This document shows positions 50,988 through 60,445 of a stretch of 64,000 nucleotides of DNA, in pieces; position 1 is the stretch's first letter, and each line of letters begins with the position of its first letter. The position numbers and the translations under genes were made by a program. The notes beneath the pieces are model-generated. The model saw nothing but the letters and a program-made list of their open reading frames with translations. It did not search any database and had not been told where the DNA came from. The stretch comes from Bdellovibrionaceae bacterium UBA1609 (GTDB taxonomy: Bacteria; Bdellovibrionota; Bdellovibrionia; Bdellovibrionales; UBA1609), in NCBI GenBank assembly GCA_002321895.1, contig DCMZ01000003.1:709070-773069 (forward strand), read 5' to 3'.

Positions 50988-52454
50988 ATGAAGCAAGAGA
51001 CGCCACCATCTGTATCTGCTTTTGAGGAAATCCGGCGCAAAGAAAAATTGGATGAGCTAAAGGCGGTATTGGAAACCATTGGAAATAAAATGGTTTTCCC
51101 CCTCTATTTTGCCTTTTGGGTGGCAGACGTTCTATATGTACCTCACCTAAAATGGGAGTTTTTGGCTTTAAGGGCGACAATCATTCCGACCAGTTTAGTG
51201 GCGTTGTTTTTCATGCGTAGAACGGATTCTTCGGAGGCGGCAGAGTATATTACAATCTGTTACGCGGCTGGTGTGGCGCTTCCCATAACAATTATGACAA
51301 TTATGTCTGGAGGGCAGACCTCTCTTTACTATGCTGGTCTGAATTTGGTGGCGGTAGGTGCTTTGTCCTTTCCTCCACTACGAACACCTCAATTTTTGCT
51401 GGCCCTCATCGGAGTGTTTTTACCTTTCTATATCGGTGTATTGCTATTCACAGACATAGCTGTAGGAATAAATCGTCTAGTGATTAATAGCTTCTTTGTG
51501 GTAGGGACAGTGACGATATGTTTTTTAATCAGACACTTCAATGAAAAACTAAGGCTTTCAGAGATAAGAATGAAGTTGAATCTTCAAGATGAGTTGGTCA
51601 ATCGAGAGAACATCATTTTACAAAAAACGGAAGAGGGGATTAAATTAAGGACATTAAGTAATCAGTTTAGTCCACAGGTTGTCCATGCCATTAAAAATAA
51701 TGAGATTGATATTGAGGGACGGGTTCATAGTGGCGAAATCTGCTGTATATTTATAGACATTGTAAACTCGACGGAAAGGGTTGCTAATATTGATGCCAGT
51801 TCCGTTGATAAAGTTATTTCAATGTTTATGGAAGATGCAATCAAGGTTCTTTTAAAATATGACATCACCGTCGATAAATTTTTAGGGGATGGGATTCTAG
51901 CATTTTGTAACGATCCCATTAAGTATTCTGATTACCATGAACGTGTTGTGCATTCCGCCCTTGAGATTATTGAGAAGATTTCCTCTAGAAGTGATGAGTA
52001 TCAAAGTTATTGGCTTAAAGATTTAGAGGTGAGTATCGGTATTGCTTCTGGGAGTGCCAATATTGGTTTCTATGGATCGAGTCGATATTTTAAGTCATAC
52101 ACGGCTATAGGGCCTGTCGTAAACCTGGCTTCTCGATTGTGTAGTGAGGCAAGACCCAATCAAATTTTAGTTTCAAGTGACGTTGTCAATAAATTAGTTA
52201 GTTCGGAGTTTGAAGTAAAAGCGATAGGTGAAAGAACTTTAAAGGGATTCGAGGGGGAAATCCATCAAGTCTACGAGATTACAGGGTGCTCTGAAGGTGA
52301 ATTGGTTTCTTTTGATATTCATGACTGTCCGAAATGTAATTCTATTTTACATCTCACTACTGATGATGAGGGAATCTATTTATTTAGTTGTCGAGAATGT
52401 GGCTTTCAATTAGATGACATTGCAGATGTCGATGAAATTCCTAAAGCGAGTTAA
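50988..52454 (+). CDS. membrane adenylate/guanylate cyclase with zinc-ribbon tail
   Basis: The ATG at 50988 (488 residues) is more plausible than a TTG right at the previous stop. An N-terminal domain of about six membrane helices (25-180) and a short coiled coil precede a class III cyclase domain: CIFIDIVNSTERV (first metal Asp), DKFLGDGILAFC (Lys and second Asp), VSIGIASG, and AIGPVVNLASRL with the transition-state Asn and Arg. Lys in DKFLGD favours ATP, but Pro replaces the common Asp before VVN, so specificity is open. A C-terminal zinc ribbon follows (CPKC and CREC). It probably acts downstream of the methyltransferase gene; its stop overlaps the converging kinase gene by 4 bp. Confidence 0.88.
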   Translation: MKQETPPSVSAFEEIRRKEKLDELKAVLETIGNKMVFPLYFAFWVADVLYVPHLKWEFLALRATIIPTSLVALFFMRRTDSSEAAEYITICYAAGVALPITIMTIMSGGQTSLYYAGLNLVAVGALSFPPLRTPQFLLALIGVFLPFYIGVLLFTDIAVGINRLVINSFFVVGTVTICFLIRHFNEKLRLSEIRMKLNLQDELVNRENIILQKTEEGIKLRTLSNQFSPQVVHAIKNNEIDIEGRVHSGEICCIFIDIVNSTERVANIDASSVDKVISMFMEDAIKVLLKYDITVDKFLGDGILAFCNDPIKYSDYHERVVHSALEIIEKISSRSDEYQSYWLKDLEVSIGIASGSANIGFYGSSRYFKSYTAIGPVVNLASRLCSEARPNQILVSSDVVNKLVSSEFEVKAIGERTLKGFEGEIHQVYEITGCSEGELVSFDIHDCPKCNSILHLTTDDEGIYLFSCRECGFQLDDIADVDEIPKAS

Positions 52455-53506
52455 TTAAAGTCTTTTAATAGAGGATAAAATAAGGAAATCCGAGTGCCTT
52501 CATTTTTGGTTGAATCGATAGTGAGATGTCCTTCAACTTCTTTGAGTCCCCTCTGAATCATGCTGAGTCCCAACCCAGTACCTTCAGCCTTTGTGGTAAA
52601 AAGAGGTTTAGTGACTTGATCGATGATATCTTCTGGAATGCCAAGTCCGTCGTCAGCTACAGAAACGACAACCCAACTTCGGCCATCTTTTTCAACAGTT
52701 TCACAGTGAACTTCAATGCTACCAGGTCTTCCCTTTTCTACAATGGAGTCCCTTGAGTTGATTATCAAATTAAGAATAGAGCTCTCAAAAGTCGCTCTAT
52801 GGGCGTCAATGAACAAGTCTTCTTGGGGTGGCAAAACAGAGACTTCGACGCTGAATCCAATGGGTAAATTTTTAGTAATGTGCTCGATATCCTCTAGCGC
52901 TTCTTTGATTGAAATCCATTCCTTTTGTAGGCCCTTTTTTGAAACGTAGTTGAGTAGAGAATCTGATAAATTTTTTGCGCGATCGAGAACTCTTTTCGTC
53001 GAATTTAAGTATTTTTCTCTGCCAGGCTCAACACTCTTTGTGAGTTGACCAAAGTTTCCATAAAGTAACGAAAGAATATTATTAAAGTCGTGAGAGATGC
53101 CGCTTACAATTTGCCCAACAAGCTCCATTTTTTGAGACTCTTTTAACTCATTTTCCATCAATTTTTTTTCGGTTATATTGCGTACAACAACCAATACTTT
53201 AGATTCTTCTAAAAATGTCATTCTAGCGTCAAAATATTTAACTTCATTTTCAAAATCCAAAGTGTACTCGAAAGTAGATAGAGTTTTCTCCCTTAGAGTC
53301 TTTTCGATATTTTTTAGAGTGAGTTCAGCGACATCTTTTGGGAGTAAATCCACAACGGATTTTCCTCGTATTTCATCAGGAGAAACAAAAAGGTCATCGT
53401 CAAAATTGGAATGGAAATCTATATGTATGCCGTTGCGGTCCAGCACAAATATTAAATCCGGAAGAGTGTCCAAGATTCCTTTAAGATATTCCATTCCGTT
53501 GTTCAT
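52451..53506 (-). CDS. PAS-domain histidine kinase (soluble)
   Basis: The 351-residue kinase has no membrane helix. A PAS domain (about 8-115, LDTLPDLIFVLDRNG) precedes a dimerisation helix with the phospho-His in VSGISHDFNNIL and a HATPase domain: LNLIINSRDS, VADDGLGIPE, GTGLGLSMI. The HDFNN form is typical of kinases in hybrid/phosphorelay systems. It converges on the cyclase gene with a 4-bp overlap. No regulator is adjacent, so its partner must be elsewhere. Confidence 0.9.
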   Translation of the reverse strand: MNNGMEYLKGILDTLPDLIFVLDRNGIHIDFHSNFDDDLFVSPDEIRGKSVVDLLPKDVAELTLKNIEKTLREKTLSTFEYTLDFENEVKYFDARMTFLEESKVLVVVRNITEKKLMENELKESQKMELVGQIVSGISHDFNNILSLLYGNFGQLTKSVEPGREKYLNSTKRVLDRAKNLSDSLLNYVSKKGLQKEWISIKEALEDIEHITKNLPIGFSVEVSVLPPQEDLFIDAHRATFESSILNLIINSRDSIVEKGRPGSIEVHCETVEKDGRSWVVVSVADDGLGIPEDIIDQVTKPLFTTKAEGTGLGLSMIQRGLKEVEGHLTIDSTKNEGTRISLFYPLLKDFN

Positions 53507-53584
53507 AGCTAAAAGTTTTCCCTCTTAGGAACAACAATACAATGATAAATTATCTCTATGCAACAAAACAGTGAGTCGGGGCTC

Positions 53585-54040
53585 CTAGTTGCTAGAGTTC
53601 TTGACAATCTCCAAGAGGAGAGAGTCCACCTTATTCAAAGCAGGATGGTTAAGGTTATGTCGAACGCCTAGATATCTTTGAGAGTTATGGTAGATATGGG
53701 TCTTTCCCTTTTTTCCTGAACGAATTAGGATTTTCTGAGGAAGATCGATTCCAATTGTGTTACTTTTAATCATAAACTCTGTTCCCACCTTTGGATTACC
53801 AAAAAGAATGAGTACTGTTTCGGGGAGCTCTTTTCCCACTGACTTCGCATTAGCAGAATGATCTATTACACTAAACAAGCGGAGACCACGCCGCTTTATC
53901 TCAGCCTGAATGGAAGAAGATACTTCTTCGACTGTCTTTTCGCTCACGTTCTCAACTAAGTTGTCGTTTACGGTTGCGGCTTGGGCAATAAGTGCCTGAG
54001 GAAGAGTTGATGTGAAAATAAGAAATATTGCAATTTTCAT
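53585..54040 (-). CDS. exported DUF302 protein
   Basis: The 151-residue protein has a signal peptide (IAIFLIFTSTLPQALIAQA) followed by one DUF302 domain: RGLRLFSVIDHSANAKSVG, LPETVLILFGNPKVGTEFM, and IDLPQKILI. The family is common as a small soluble domain of unknown function, sometimes linked to redox proteins. AGGTTC-type ribosome site lies just before the ATG. It stands alone between divergent genes. Confidence 0.85.
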   Translation of the reverse strand: MKIAIFLIFTSTLPQALIAQAATVNDNLVENVSEKTVEEVSSSIQAEIKRRGLRLFSVIDHSANAKSVGKELPETVLILFGNPKVGTEFMIKSNTIGIDLPQKILIRSGKKGKTHIYHNSQRYLGVRHNLNHPALNKVDSLLLEIVKNSSN

Positions 54041-54153
54041 TAAAGAACCTCCGCTTCATATATCTTCGAAAGTGTAAGGCAGGAGAATTATATTATCAAA
54101 TATACATTCTAGATTCACTGGGTTATGAATATCTAAAGTGATGGAGAAGTTCA

Positions 54154-55215
54154 GTGAAAGAAATAAATGTTGGCCTTATAGGTTTCGGATTAGCTGGTAG
54201 AGTTTTACATATGCCATTCTTGCAGAGTCACCCTGGGTTTTGCATTACAGATGTCTACTCCAGTCAGGTAGATTTGATACAAAAGGAAATACCAGGCTGT
54301 AGGGTTCATCAAAGTCTGGATAGTCTTCTCTCTGAGTCGTCATTAGGTTTAGTTATAAACTGCGGGCCGAATGAGACTCATTTTTCCTATGCAAAAGAAG
54401 TTTTAAAAGCGAATAAGCATTTGGTCATTGAGAAGCCTTTTGTAAACACTGTCGAGGAAGGTTTAGCTCTCATAGAGCTTGCAAGGTCAAAGAATAAAGT
54501 TTTGACGGTATTTCATAACCGCCGTTGGGATGGAGACTTCTTGACGGTGAAGGACCTTGTGGCGTCTCGTAAACTGGGTGATATTAAATTATTTGAGGCT
54601 CGGTGGGATCGTTTTCGGCCTGATTCTGATTTGGCGAAGTGGAGAGAAAAGCCAGCTCCTGGAGCAGGGGTTCTATTTGACTTAGGCCCCCATTTGATCG
54701 ATCAGGTTCTTCAATTATTTGGACTTCCAAAGAGAGTATTTGCAGATATTGATTCTTTGCGCGATTCCAATGCTGCGGATGACTACTTTCATCTGATTTT
54801 AGACTATGGAAGTAAAAAAGTAGTTCTAAGAGCTTTTACTTTTGCAGAGGGGACACCTCGGTTTGAAATTTGTGGCAGTCAGGGTGTATTTAGAAAATTT
54901 GGTGTTGATATTCAAGAGTCTCAATTGCGTGAAAAGATGAGCCCACTGGATGCGGAATTTGGAGTCGATCCAGAAAGTTCTTGGGGTGAGCTCATCACTT
55001 TTAAAGATTCGGGCTCTAACGTTTCTAAAATGGAAACTCATCATGGGAACTACATGGAATTTTATAATGGGCTATACCAATCCATTACAGAGGGAAAAGA
55101 GGGGATTCCAGTGCCGGCAAAAGAGGCATTAGAAGTGATTCAAATTATTGAGCTGGCCTTTCAGAGTCATCAACAGGGCACTTGGGTGGATTTTGTTCCC
55201 CTCGATTTTAAATAG
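54154..55215 (+). CDS. Gfo/Idh/MocA-family oxidoreductase
   Basis: The 353-residue enzyme has an N-terminal Rossmann domain (VGLIGFGLAGRVLHMPFL) and the family EKP motif (HLVIEKPFVNT) with the catalytic Lys, then a C-terminal dimerisation domain with GAGVLFDLGPHLIDQ. Its sequence is close to the YdgJ/scyllo-inositol dehydrogenase group. It oxidises or reduces a sugar or polyol with NAD(P). The GTG start has GGAG 8 nt upstream. The gene stands alone on the plus strand. Confidence 0.92.
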   Translation: MKEINVGLIGFGLAGRVLHMPFLQSHPGFCITDVYSSQVDLIQKEIPGCRVHQSLDSLLSESSLGLVINCGPNETHFSYAKEVLKANKHLVIEKPFVNTVEEGLALIELARSKNKVLTVFHNRRWDGDFLTVKDLVASRKLGDIKLFEARWDRFRPDSDLAKWREKPAPGAGVLFDLGPHLIDQVLQLFGLPKRVFADIDSLRDSNAADDYFHLILDYGSKKVVLRAFTFAEGTPRFEICGSQGVFRKFGVDIQESQLREKMSPLDAEFGVDPESSWGELITFKDSGSNVSKMETHHGNYMEFYNGLYQSITEGKEGIPVPAKEALEVIQIIELAFQSHQQGTWVDFVPLDFK

Positions 55216-55273
55216 TATCTGTTGCGATCCATTCCATTTTCAAAAGAGCTTTGTTGCTAAGTGCAGTCCGTCC

Positions 55274-56632
55274 CTATTTACAGGCGCGAATTATATTTAC
55301 AGTACAATGTATTCCACCACTTAAGTAATGCATGAGATTGCCGTTAACGTAATGGGGTTGAATAGATGTGGCCTTTATCACTTCATCAGTAATACTCTGG
55401 AAAGCCTGGTTGGCTTGTCGAGCGACCACAAGATTTTCGCCTATTAGAATATTGTTTATTGGATTAGGATTTATGCTTCGAGCATAATCTTGATCTGTTC
55501 CGTAGTCTGACATTGGGTTGGCAGGAGCGAAGAGTAAAGGTAGAGGATTGGAAGGTACTGAGCATCCAAGCTTGCTGTTTAACTTTTCTTGCAAATGTGA
55601 AAGGCTTTTTTGGATGAGGTCTTCGTACTTCATATTCGCATCCAGCAAACCGCGACACAAAGGTTCACTTTCATTAATTGTCGAATGAGAGAAGCAATCA
55701 GAGAAGTCGGTTCGATTATATTCATCGCTTAAAAATAGATTTTTCTCATAGTAGTAAGATGTCAAAAACTGCTCCCAAGATTGGGTGTTGTTAAGCAGCT
55801 CTATCGCTAATTTTGGAGAGGCATAATTAAGCATAAATGGACAATTTTTATTAATTGGATTGGGCAGGTAGGAGAACAGTTCGTCCACGTGTCCTGTCTC
55901 AAGCCAGTTAACATTTATTGACACAAGCTCCTGATGTTTAAATAGATTGGCTAACTTGATTTTAGTTGCAGGAGCCATATTGTCGCCAATCAATATAAGG
56001 TGACCCGGATAGGATTCAATATTTCCGCCGTAATCACCGTTTCCAAAATCCTCACCGCGTCCAAGCGGTTGCTGTTCCAATGGGGATTTACAAATGAGAG
56101 ATAAGGCAGGGGGAAGTCCTTCGCCTTCTCTTTCTGTATAGGGAAGATCTAGGAAGAAGCTCTCTTTTTTCTCGAGATCGAACCCAATCTCCATATAGTC
56201 TTGGGCCCATAAGGTATCGTCAGAAGGGGTAGGAATCATATTAACCAAAGACCGTAAATCTCCCTTAGGAAGTTCTTGCAAGGAGGAATGACTTATCTCC
56301 ACTTCATTTCTAGGTATCAGTAGATTGAGCCTAGGAGCGGGCTGCCTAAGATTAGCGAGCTGGATGAGCTTTTTAAGCATCTCCATATGGTCTCTGTCTT
56401 GAGTGTAGCCAAAAAAAATACCTCTAGCTGGATAGTGGCGGGGGAGTAGGTAGGCACCTTCTTTGAAAGGGCAGTCAGGTAAATCTGAAATGTGATTATT
56501 TTGACAGTAGTCTTCCCTCGGAAGTGGTGACTTAGTTTTAGTTGGCTCTTCATTGACGAGGATGTAGGCGGTCCCCAATCCAAATAGAATAATGAAGAGT
56601 AAACTTATATTAATTTTTTTCGAAAAGGCCAT
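55274..56632 (-). CDS. membrane-anchored or exported protein-arginine deiminase homologue
   Basis: PADs convert peptidyl-arginine to citrulline with a Cys thiolate. Numbering from ATG 56632 (452 residues), the catalytic tetrad is complete: Asp145 in LWAQDYMEIGF, His248 and Asp250 in ETGHVDELFSYLP, and Cys443 in SGGIHCTVN. Human PAD4 has the same blocks (D350, H471, D473, C645) and a GNxE strand, here FGNGDYGGNIES. The N-terminal PAD Ig-like domains are absent; instead residues 9-27 form a signal or anchor helix, so it acts outside the cytoplasm. A longer reading to 56731 is possible. The 4-residue motif match and context make the family firm; the substrate is unknown. Confidence 0.8.
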   Translation of the reverse strand: MAFSKKINISLLFIILFGLGTAYILVNEEPTKTKSPLPREDYCQNNHISDLPDCPFKEGAYLLPRHYPARGIFFGYTQDRDHMEMLKKLIQLANLRQPAPRLNLLIPRNEVEISHSSLQELPKGDLRSLVNMIPTPSDDTLWAQDYMEIGFDLEKKESFFLDLPYTEREGEGLPPALSLICKSPLEQQPLGRGEDFGNGDYGGNIESYPGHLILIGDNMAPATKIKLANLFKHQELVSINVNWLETGHVDELFSYLPNPINKNCPFMLNYASPKLAIELLNNTQSWEQFLTSYYYEKNLFLSDEYNRTDFSDCFSHSTINESEPLCRGLLDANMKYEDLIQKSLSHLQEKLNSKLGCSVPSNPLPLLFAPANPMSDYGTDQDYARSINPNPINNILIGENLVVARQANQAFQSITDEVIKATSIQPHYVNGNLMHYLSGGIHCTVNIIRACK

Positions 56633-56767
56633 CTCTATACTCGACACACAGTTTGGTCGACCTCTATGTGCCTCATACCCCAATGCCAGGTAAAACAGCA
56701 ATCTTTTTAAAAACTCTGACTTCATTTTCATAGAAAAGCCAGAGCGGTTAAATAATCTCTATGGATT

Positions 56768-58363
56768 TTAATCCATAGGCTGGCTGGTGTGGCGTATGGG
56801 TTGAACGAATTTCACAGCCTCGGACTCTTTCAGGGGGATGTTGATATGGCTTCCATCCCTAATGGCCGAAAAGTGTGGGGACATAATCTCAATATTACTT
56901 TCCCTAAAATTGTCTTGAATGTTTTGGTGTAGCTCTGAATAGACTGAGGCCATTTTGCCGGCCTCTTCTGTAAAGGCATTGATTTCGTAGGACACATAGA
57001 AGTCATCCAAACTGGTTTGTAAAACAAATGGTGAGGGATTCTTTTTGATGCCTTTTACTTTCAAGGCGGCATCTATAAGAAGTTTATGTACAATTCTCCA
57101 ATCCACGTCATAACCAATAGTGATAGTGGAATGCAGAATAAGACCTTCTTTTTTTGAAGCTGTACTATAATTCACTAAGTGATTAGATAAAACCATCGCA
57201 TTGGGAACAGTGATATCCACATTTTTAGTGGTTCTCACTCGCGTGACGAGGAGGGTCTTTTCGACCACATCGCCGGTGGTTTCTCCAATTTTAACTCTAT
57301 CACCAATCTGAAAAGGTCGCATATAAGTTAAAACAACACCACCGACAATATTTGCAATGGCAGATGTAGAGCCGAGCGACAGGAGGAGACCTACGAATAC
57401 GGATACTCCCTGGAAAGCGGGTGAGCCCGAGCCTGGTAGGTAAGGGAAAATCACAACCAACACGAAAGCAAAAACCAAAAAACGAACTAGTTTGTAAGTG
57501 GGTTGTGCCCACTCCGGATAAAATCCGCTGAACTGTAGAGATCCTCTTTCGATTTCAGAAAATACGAACCGAAACATTCGGAGTAAGTAGCTGGTTAGGA
57601 TGACAATAATGGCAATGAAAAATAGGTTGGGAATGTAATCGATCAAGACTTTTGCAATATTGCGTAACGGATTGGCTACGTATCCAAATATCTTATCAGC
57701 CCATCCCGAAGTATAGGGAAAAAAGCTGAATACGAGTGGGATATACATATAGACCAAGAAGAGGACAACGAAAATTCTAGTGATCTTTACAAGTGCTACC
57801 GTGAGGCCGACGATTCGAGAAGATGGTAATATTTCATAGGATTTTAACTTTACAGAGGGGATATGTTTTAAAGACCATCCCTGAATAGCATTGAGTATAA
57901 TGGGGAAGAATCGAGCAATAAACTTTAAAAGAAATAGAAGTATTACAGTGGAAATCAATACATAGGAGATAGAAAGACCATATTTTCTCCATGAGTTCAG
58001 CTTTCTTTGGCTTTCTATAGTTTTAACAAGTTGGTTTTTGATATTCTGACTCAACACCTGCCGTTGAAGAGCTACGGCTTTTGCATCTCTATCAGTAAGC
58101 GTAACAATAACCCGATCGCCGAGCATAACATTGGTGGAGTTTTCGAATTCTTCCGTGGTGAGTTGATTGATATCAATTCGGCGGTCTTTGGCTAAACTGG
58201 AAATCCGCGCCTCTAGTGCTGAAACTCTCTCCTCCAGGGAAAAGGCGCCAATACCATGGTGGAGCTCAAACAAGGTCGTCTTGCCCAGATTTACAGGCTT
58301 TTTGCCCAGTGCGGGTAAGTTAAAACTGAAAAATATTACTATTGTAATCCAAAGAAACTTCAT
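56768..58363 (-). CDS. MscS-family mechanosensitive channel, exported N-terminal extension
   Basis: The 531-residue protein has an N-terminal signal peptide, a periplasmic region of about 110 residues, several membrane helices (130-330), and the MscS core: the pore helix region GLLLSLGSTSAIANIVGGVV, then RPFQIGDRVKIGETTGDVV and TVPNAMVLSNHLVNYS in the beta domain. This larger architecture matches MscS-like channels with extra membrane helices. It releases solutes on hypo-osmotic shock or responds to other membrane tension. It follows the PAD gene on the same strand after 135 bp. Confidence 0.9.
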   Translation of the reverse strand: MKFLWITIVIFFSFNLPALGKKPVNLGKTTLFELHHGIGAFSLEERVSALEARISSLAKDRRIDINQLTTEEFENSTNVMLGDRVIVTLTDRDAKAVALQRQVLSQNIKNQLVKTIESQRKLNSWRKYGLSISYVLISTVILLFLLKFIARFFPIILNAIQGWSLKHIPSVKLKSYEILPSSRIVGLTVALVKITRIFVVLFLVYMYIPLVFSFFPYTSGWADKIFGYVANPLRNIAKVLIDYIPNLFFIAIIVILTSYLLRMFRFVFSEIERGSLQFSGFYPEWAQPTYKLVRFLVFAFVLVVIFPYLPGSGSPAFQGVSVFVGLLLSLGSTSAIANIVGGVVLTYMRPFQIGDRVKIGETTGDVVEKTLLVTRVRTTKNVDITVPNAMVLSNHLVNYSTASKKEGLILHSTITIGYDVDWRIVHKLLIDAALKVKGIKKNPSPFVLQTSLDDFYVSYEINAFTEEAGKMASVYSELHQNIQDNFRESNIEIMSPHFSAIRDGSHINIPLKESEAVKFVQPIRHTSQPMD

Positions 58364-58480
58364 GAGAGTCTACTTTCTCCAATTAAAATACAGTTAACAA
58401 ATGGCATATTTATATTTCTATTTTTCCAAAGGATATAACTACATCCATCGAAAATTTAAAGCATCTTTTAGTCGTCCCCT

Positions 58481-59134
58481 CTAGTAATTCTTTTTAATTT
58501 CATCATTAATCAGCCACTTTAAGCCATCAGGGCTAAAATCATAAAGTTGGCGACCATTAACAAAGAAAGTTGGAGTGCCTCGTACTTCAAGAGTCTTAAG
58601 GTCCTTGGTGTCTTGATCAATCATTTCACTTATTTTTTCAGACTCCATATCCGTTCTCAATTGATCCATATCCAGGCCAAGCTTTGGTAGAAGTTCAAAG
58701 ATGAGGTCGGGGTTAGGATTGTGATGGTTTCCCCATTCGGGTTGTTTTTCAAACAATAACTCTAAAGCCTCCCAGTATTTACCTTGAATCCGAGACGCTT
58801 CTAGGGCTCTAATGGCAATCTCGGAGTTTCGGTGAAAAGCCGCGTAGCGTACGACAAAGAGAACGCGATCTCCAAATTCTGCCAGTAGGCCCTTAACAAT
58901 AGGGTAAAAGGCTCGGCAGCTTTCACATTCAGGGTCCAGATACTCAATGAGAACCACTTTTGCATTTGAGTCTCCCAGTTTTGGCGAATGACTTCTGACA
59001 AAGACTTCAGAGTTCTCGGAAGCCAAAAAATTAATTTTTTCTTTTTGTGCGGACTCGAAATATTTCGAGGCAACGGTGTAGCCCACTACTAGAACGACTA
59101 AGATTAAAGCAAAAGGTAAAAATTTATTTTTCAT
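58481..59134 (-). CDS. DsbA-family thiol-disulfide oxidoreductase
   Basis: The 217-residue protein has an N-terminal membrane anchor (FALILVVLVVGYTVA) and a DsbA-type thioredoxin fold. The active site is CESC in LDPECESCRAFYP, and the cis-Pro loop is RGTPTFFVNG. It overlaps the DsbB-like gene by 11 bp, so the two form a disulfide-forming couple: DsbB reoxidises this protein. The CESC dipeptide differs from the CPHC of E. coli DsbA and may lower its oxidising power. Confidence 0.88.
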   Translation of the reverse strand: MKNKFLPFALILVVLVVGYTVASKYFESAQKEKINFLASENSEVFVRSHSPKLGDSNAKVVLIEYLDPECESCRAFYPIVKGLLAEFGDRVLFVVRYAAFHRNSEIAIRALEASRIQGKYWEALELLFEKQPEWGNHHNPNPDLIFELLPKLGLDMDQLRTDMESEKISEMIDQDTKDLKTLEVRGTPTFFVNGRQLYDFSPDGLKWLINDEIKKNY

Positions 59135-59555
59135 GAGAATAGTCCTTTTTAATTAAAAATAAAAGTAAAGCTAAAATAGTAAAAGCGATAAAGGAAAGCA
59201 TCGGAATCGTTATGAACCCGAAGACATTAATATATACTGTTGAACAGGAAACTCCTTGTACGCAAGGAGATGCTGATTCGGGAACGATTTTATAATGGAG
59301 TAAGTTGTGGTAGGTGGCTGTTAGCCATCCTAGGGTAACTAAAGGGGATGCAAAACTAAATGTGGGACGAGGCCCTTGAAAGACGCCCACAAAAAATATC
59401 AATGTTAGTGGATACATGAACACTCGTTGGTACCAACACAATACACAGGGAGGAAATCGCATAACCTCACTAAAAAAAAGGCTTCCTAAGGTTGCAATCA
59501 TGGCCACTGTCCAGCAGCTGTACATGTAAAAAGTTGTTTTCTTTTCTGTGGTCAT
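59124..59555 (-). CDS. DsbB/BdbC-type disulfide bond formation protein
   Basis: The 143-residue protein has four membrane helices. The first Cys pair is in PCVLCWYQR and the second in the periplasmic loop CVQGVSC. This is the BdbC-like short form that passes electrons from DsbA to quinones. It sits between the dienelactone hydrolase gene (2 bp upstream) and dsbA-like gene (overlap). One transcript with all three is likely. Confidence 0.88.
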   Translation of the reverse strand: MTTEKKTTFYMYSCWTVAMIATLGSLFFSEVMRFPPCVLCWYQRVFMYPLTLIFFVGVFQGPRPTFSFASPLVTLGWLTATYHNLLHYKIVPESASPCVQGVSCSTVYINVFGFITIPMLSFIAFTILALLLFLIKKDYSHEK

Positions 59556-59557
59556 TA

Positions 59558-60445
59558 TTAAGTGAGCCGTTTTTTAAACAATTGAATCGTTCGTTGCCAT
59601 GCCAGATCTGCAGCATCCTTCTTATATCTTGGTGTGGAGTTATTGTGAAAACCATGTTTGGTATCTGGATACACAAACATTTCATAATCCACTTTATTTG
59701 CTTTTAATGCCTTTTCGTAATCCTCTTTCATCGCATTCACTCTCGGATCATCACTGGCATAATGTATCAGCATTTTAGCTTTTATATTTTTGACTTCTTC
59801 CAATTTGGCTGCACTTCCATAGAACGGAGCAGAGGCTAAAAGGTTATCTTTCAATTCGGTAGCTAAATAGTTAGAAACGGCTCCGCCAAAACAAAAACCA
59901 GTGACTCCTAATTTTCCATTGGAAAGGTTATGATTTTTTAAAAAGAGTGCCGCGTTTTTCATATCTACAAAAATTTTATTTCGATCTAATTGTTTCTGAA
60001 GTGCCTTCCCATCATCATCATTTCCAGGATAGCCTCCAACAGGATAAAGTGCGTCTGGCGCAAAGGCTAAAAATCCTTCAGTAGCTGCTCGTCGTGCAAC
60101 ATCTTCGATATAGGGATTTAGGCCTCTGTTTTCATGAACAATGAGCACCGACGGGAAGGGACCTTTTCCGACGGGAGCGACCAGATATCCCCGCATAAAA
60201 TTATTTTTAGAATTACCGTCCTTTGAGGGGTAGGTGACATAGTTTGGCTTAATGCGTTTATCCGTAAAAGAAATGGTTTGCGCTTTTGCGTAATTGGGAA
60301 GGAGAGCCATAGCCATGCTGAATCCGGCACCACCAGCTACGCTAGTTACAGCAGCTCGATCTAAAAACTCCCTTCGACTCATTTTTGAGTGGCAATATTC
60401 GTCATATAGGTCAAAAATTTTAGGGTCAATTTGTGTGGATTTCAT
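59558..60445 (-). CDS. Tat-exported dienelactone hydrolase family protein
   Basis: The 295-residue protein has an N-terminal region with a twin-arginine motif (SRREFLDRAAV) followed by a hydrophobic signal, so it is probably exported folded. The alpha/beta hydrolase core has the nucleophile Cys in GFCFGGAV, an Asp in DDPRV and the His in HGFHN, the DLH triad. Such enzymes hydrolyse lactones or related carboxymethylene esters. Co-expression with DsbB/DsbA fits a periplasmic thiol enzyme, though the Cys nucleophile needs protection from oxidation. It is divergent from the hybrid kinase gene. Confidence 0.85.
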   Translation of the reverse strand: MKSTQIDPKIFDLYDEYCHSKMSRREFLDRAAVTSVAGGAGFSMAMALLPNYAKAQTISFTDKRIKPNYVTYPSKDGNSKNNFMRGYLVAPVGKGPFPSVLIVHENRGLNPYIEDVARRAATEGFLAFAPDALYPVGGYPGNDDDGKALQKQLDRNKIFVDMKNAALFLKNHNLSNGKLGVTGFCFGGAVSNYLATELKDNLLASAPFYGSAAKLEEVKNIKAKMLIHYASDDPRVNAMKEDYEKALKANKVDYEMFVYPDTKHGFHNNSTPRYKKDAADLAWQRTIQLFKKRLT

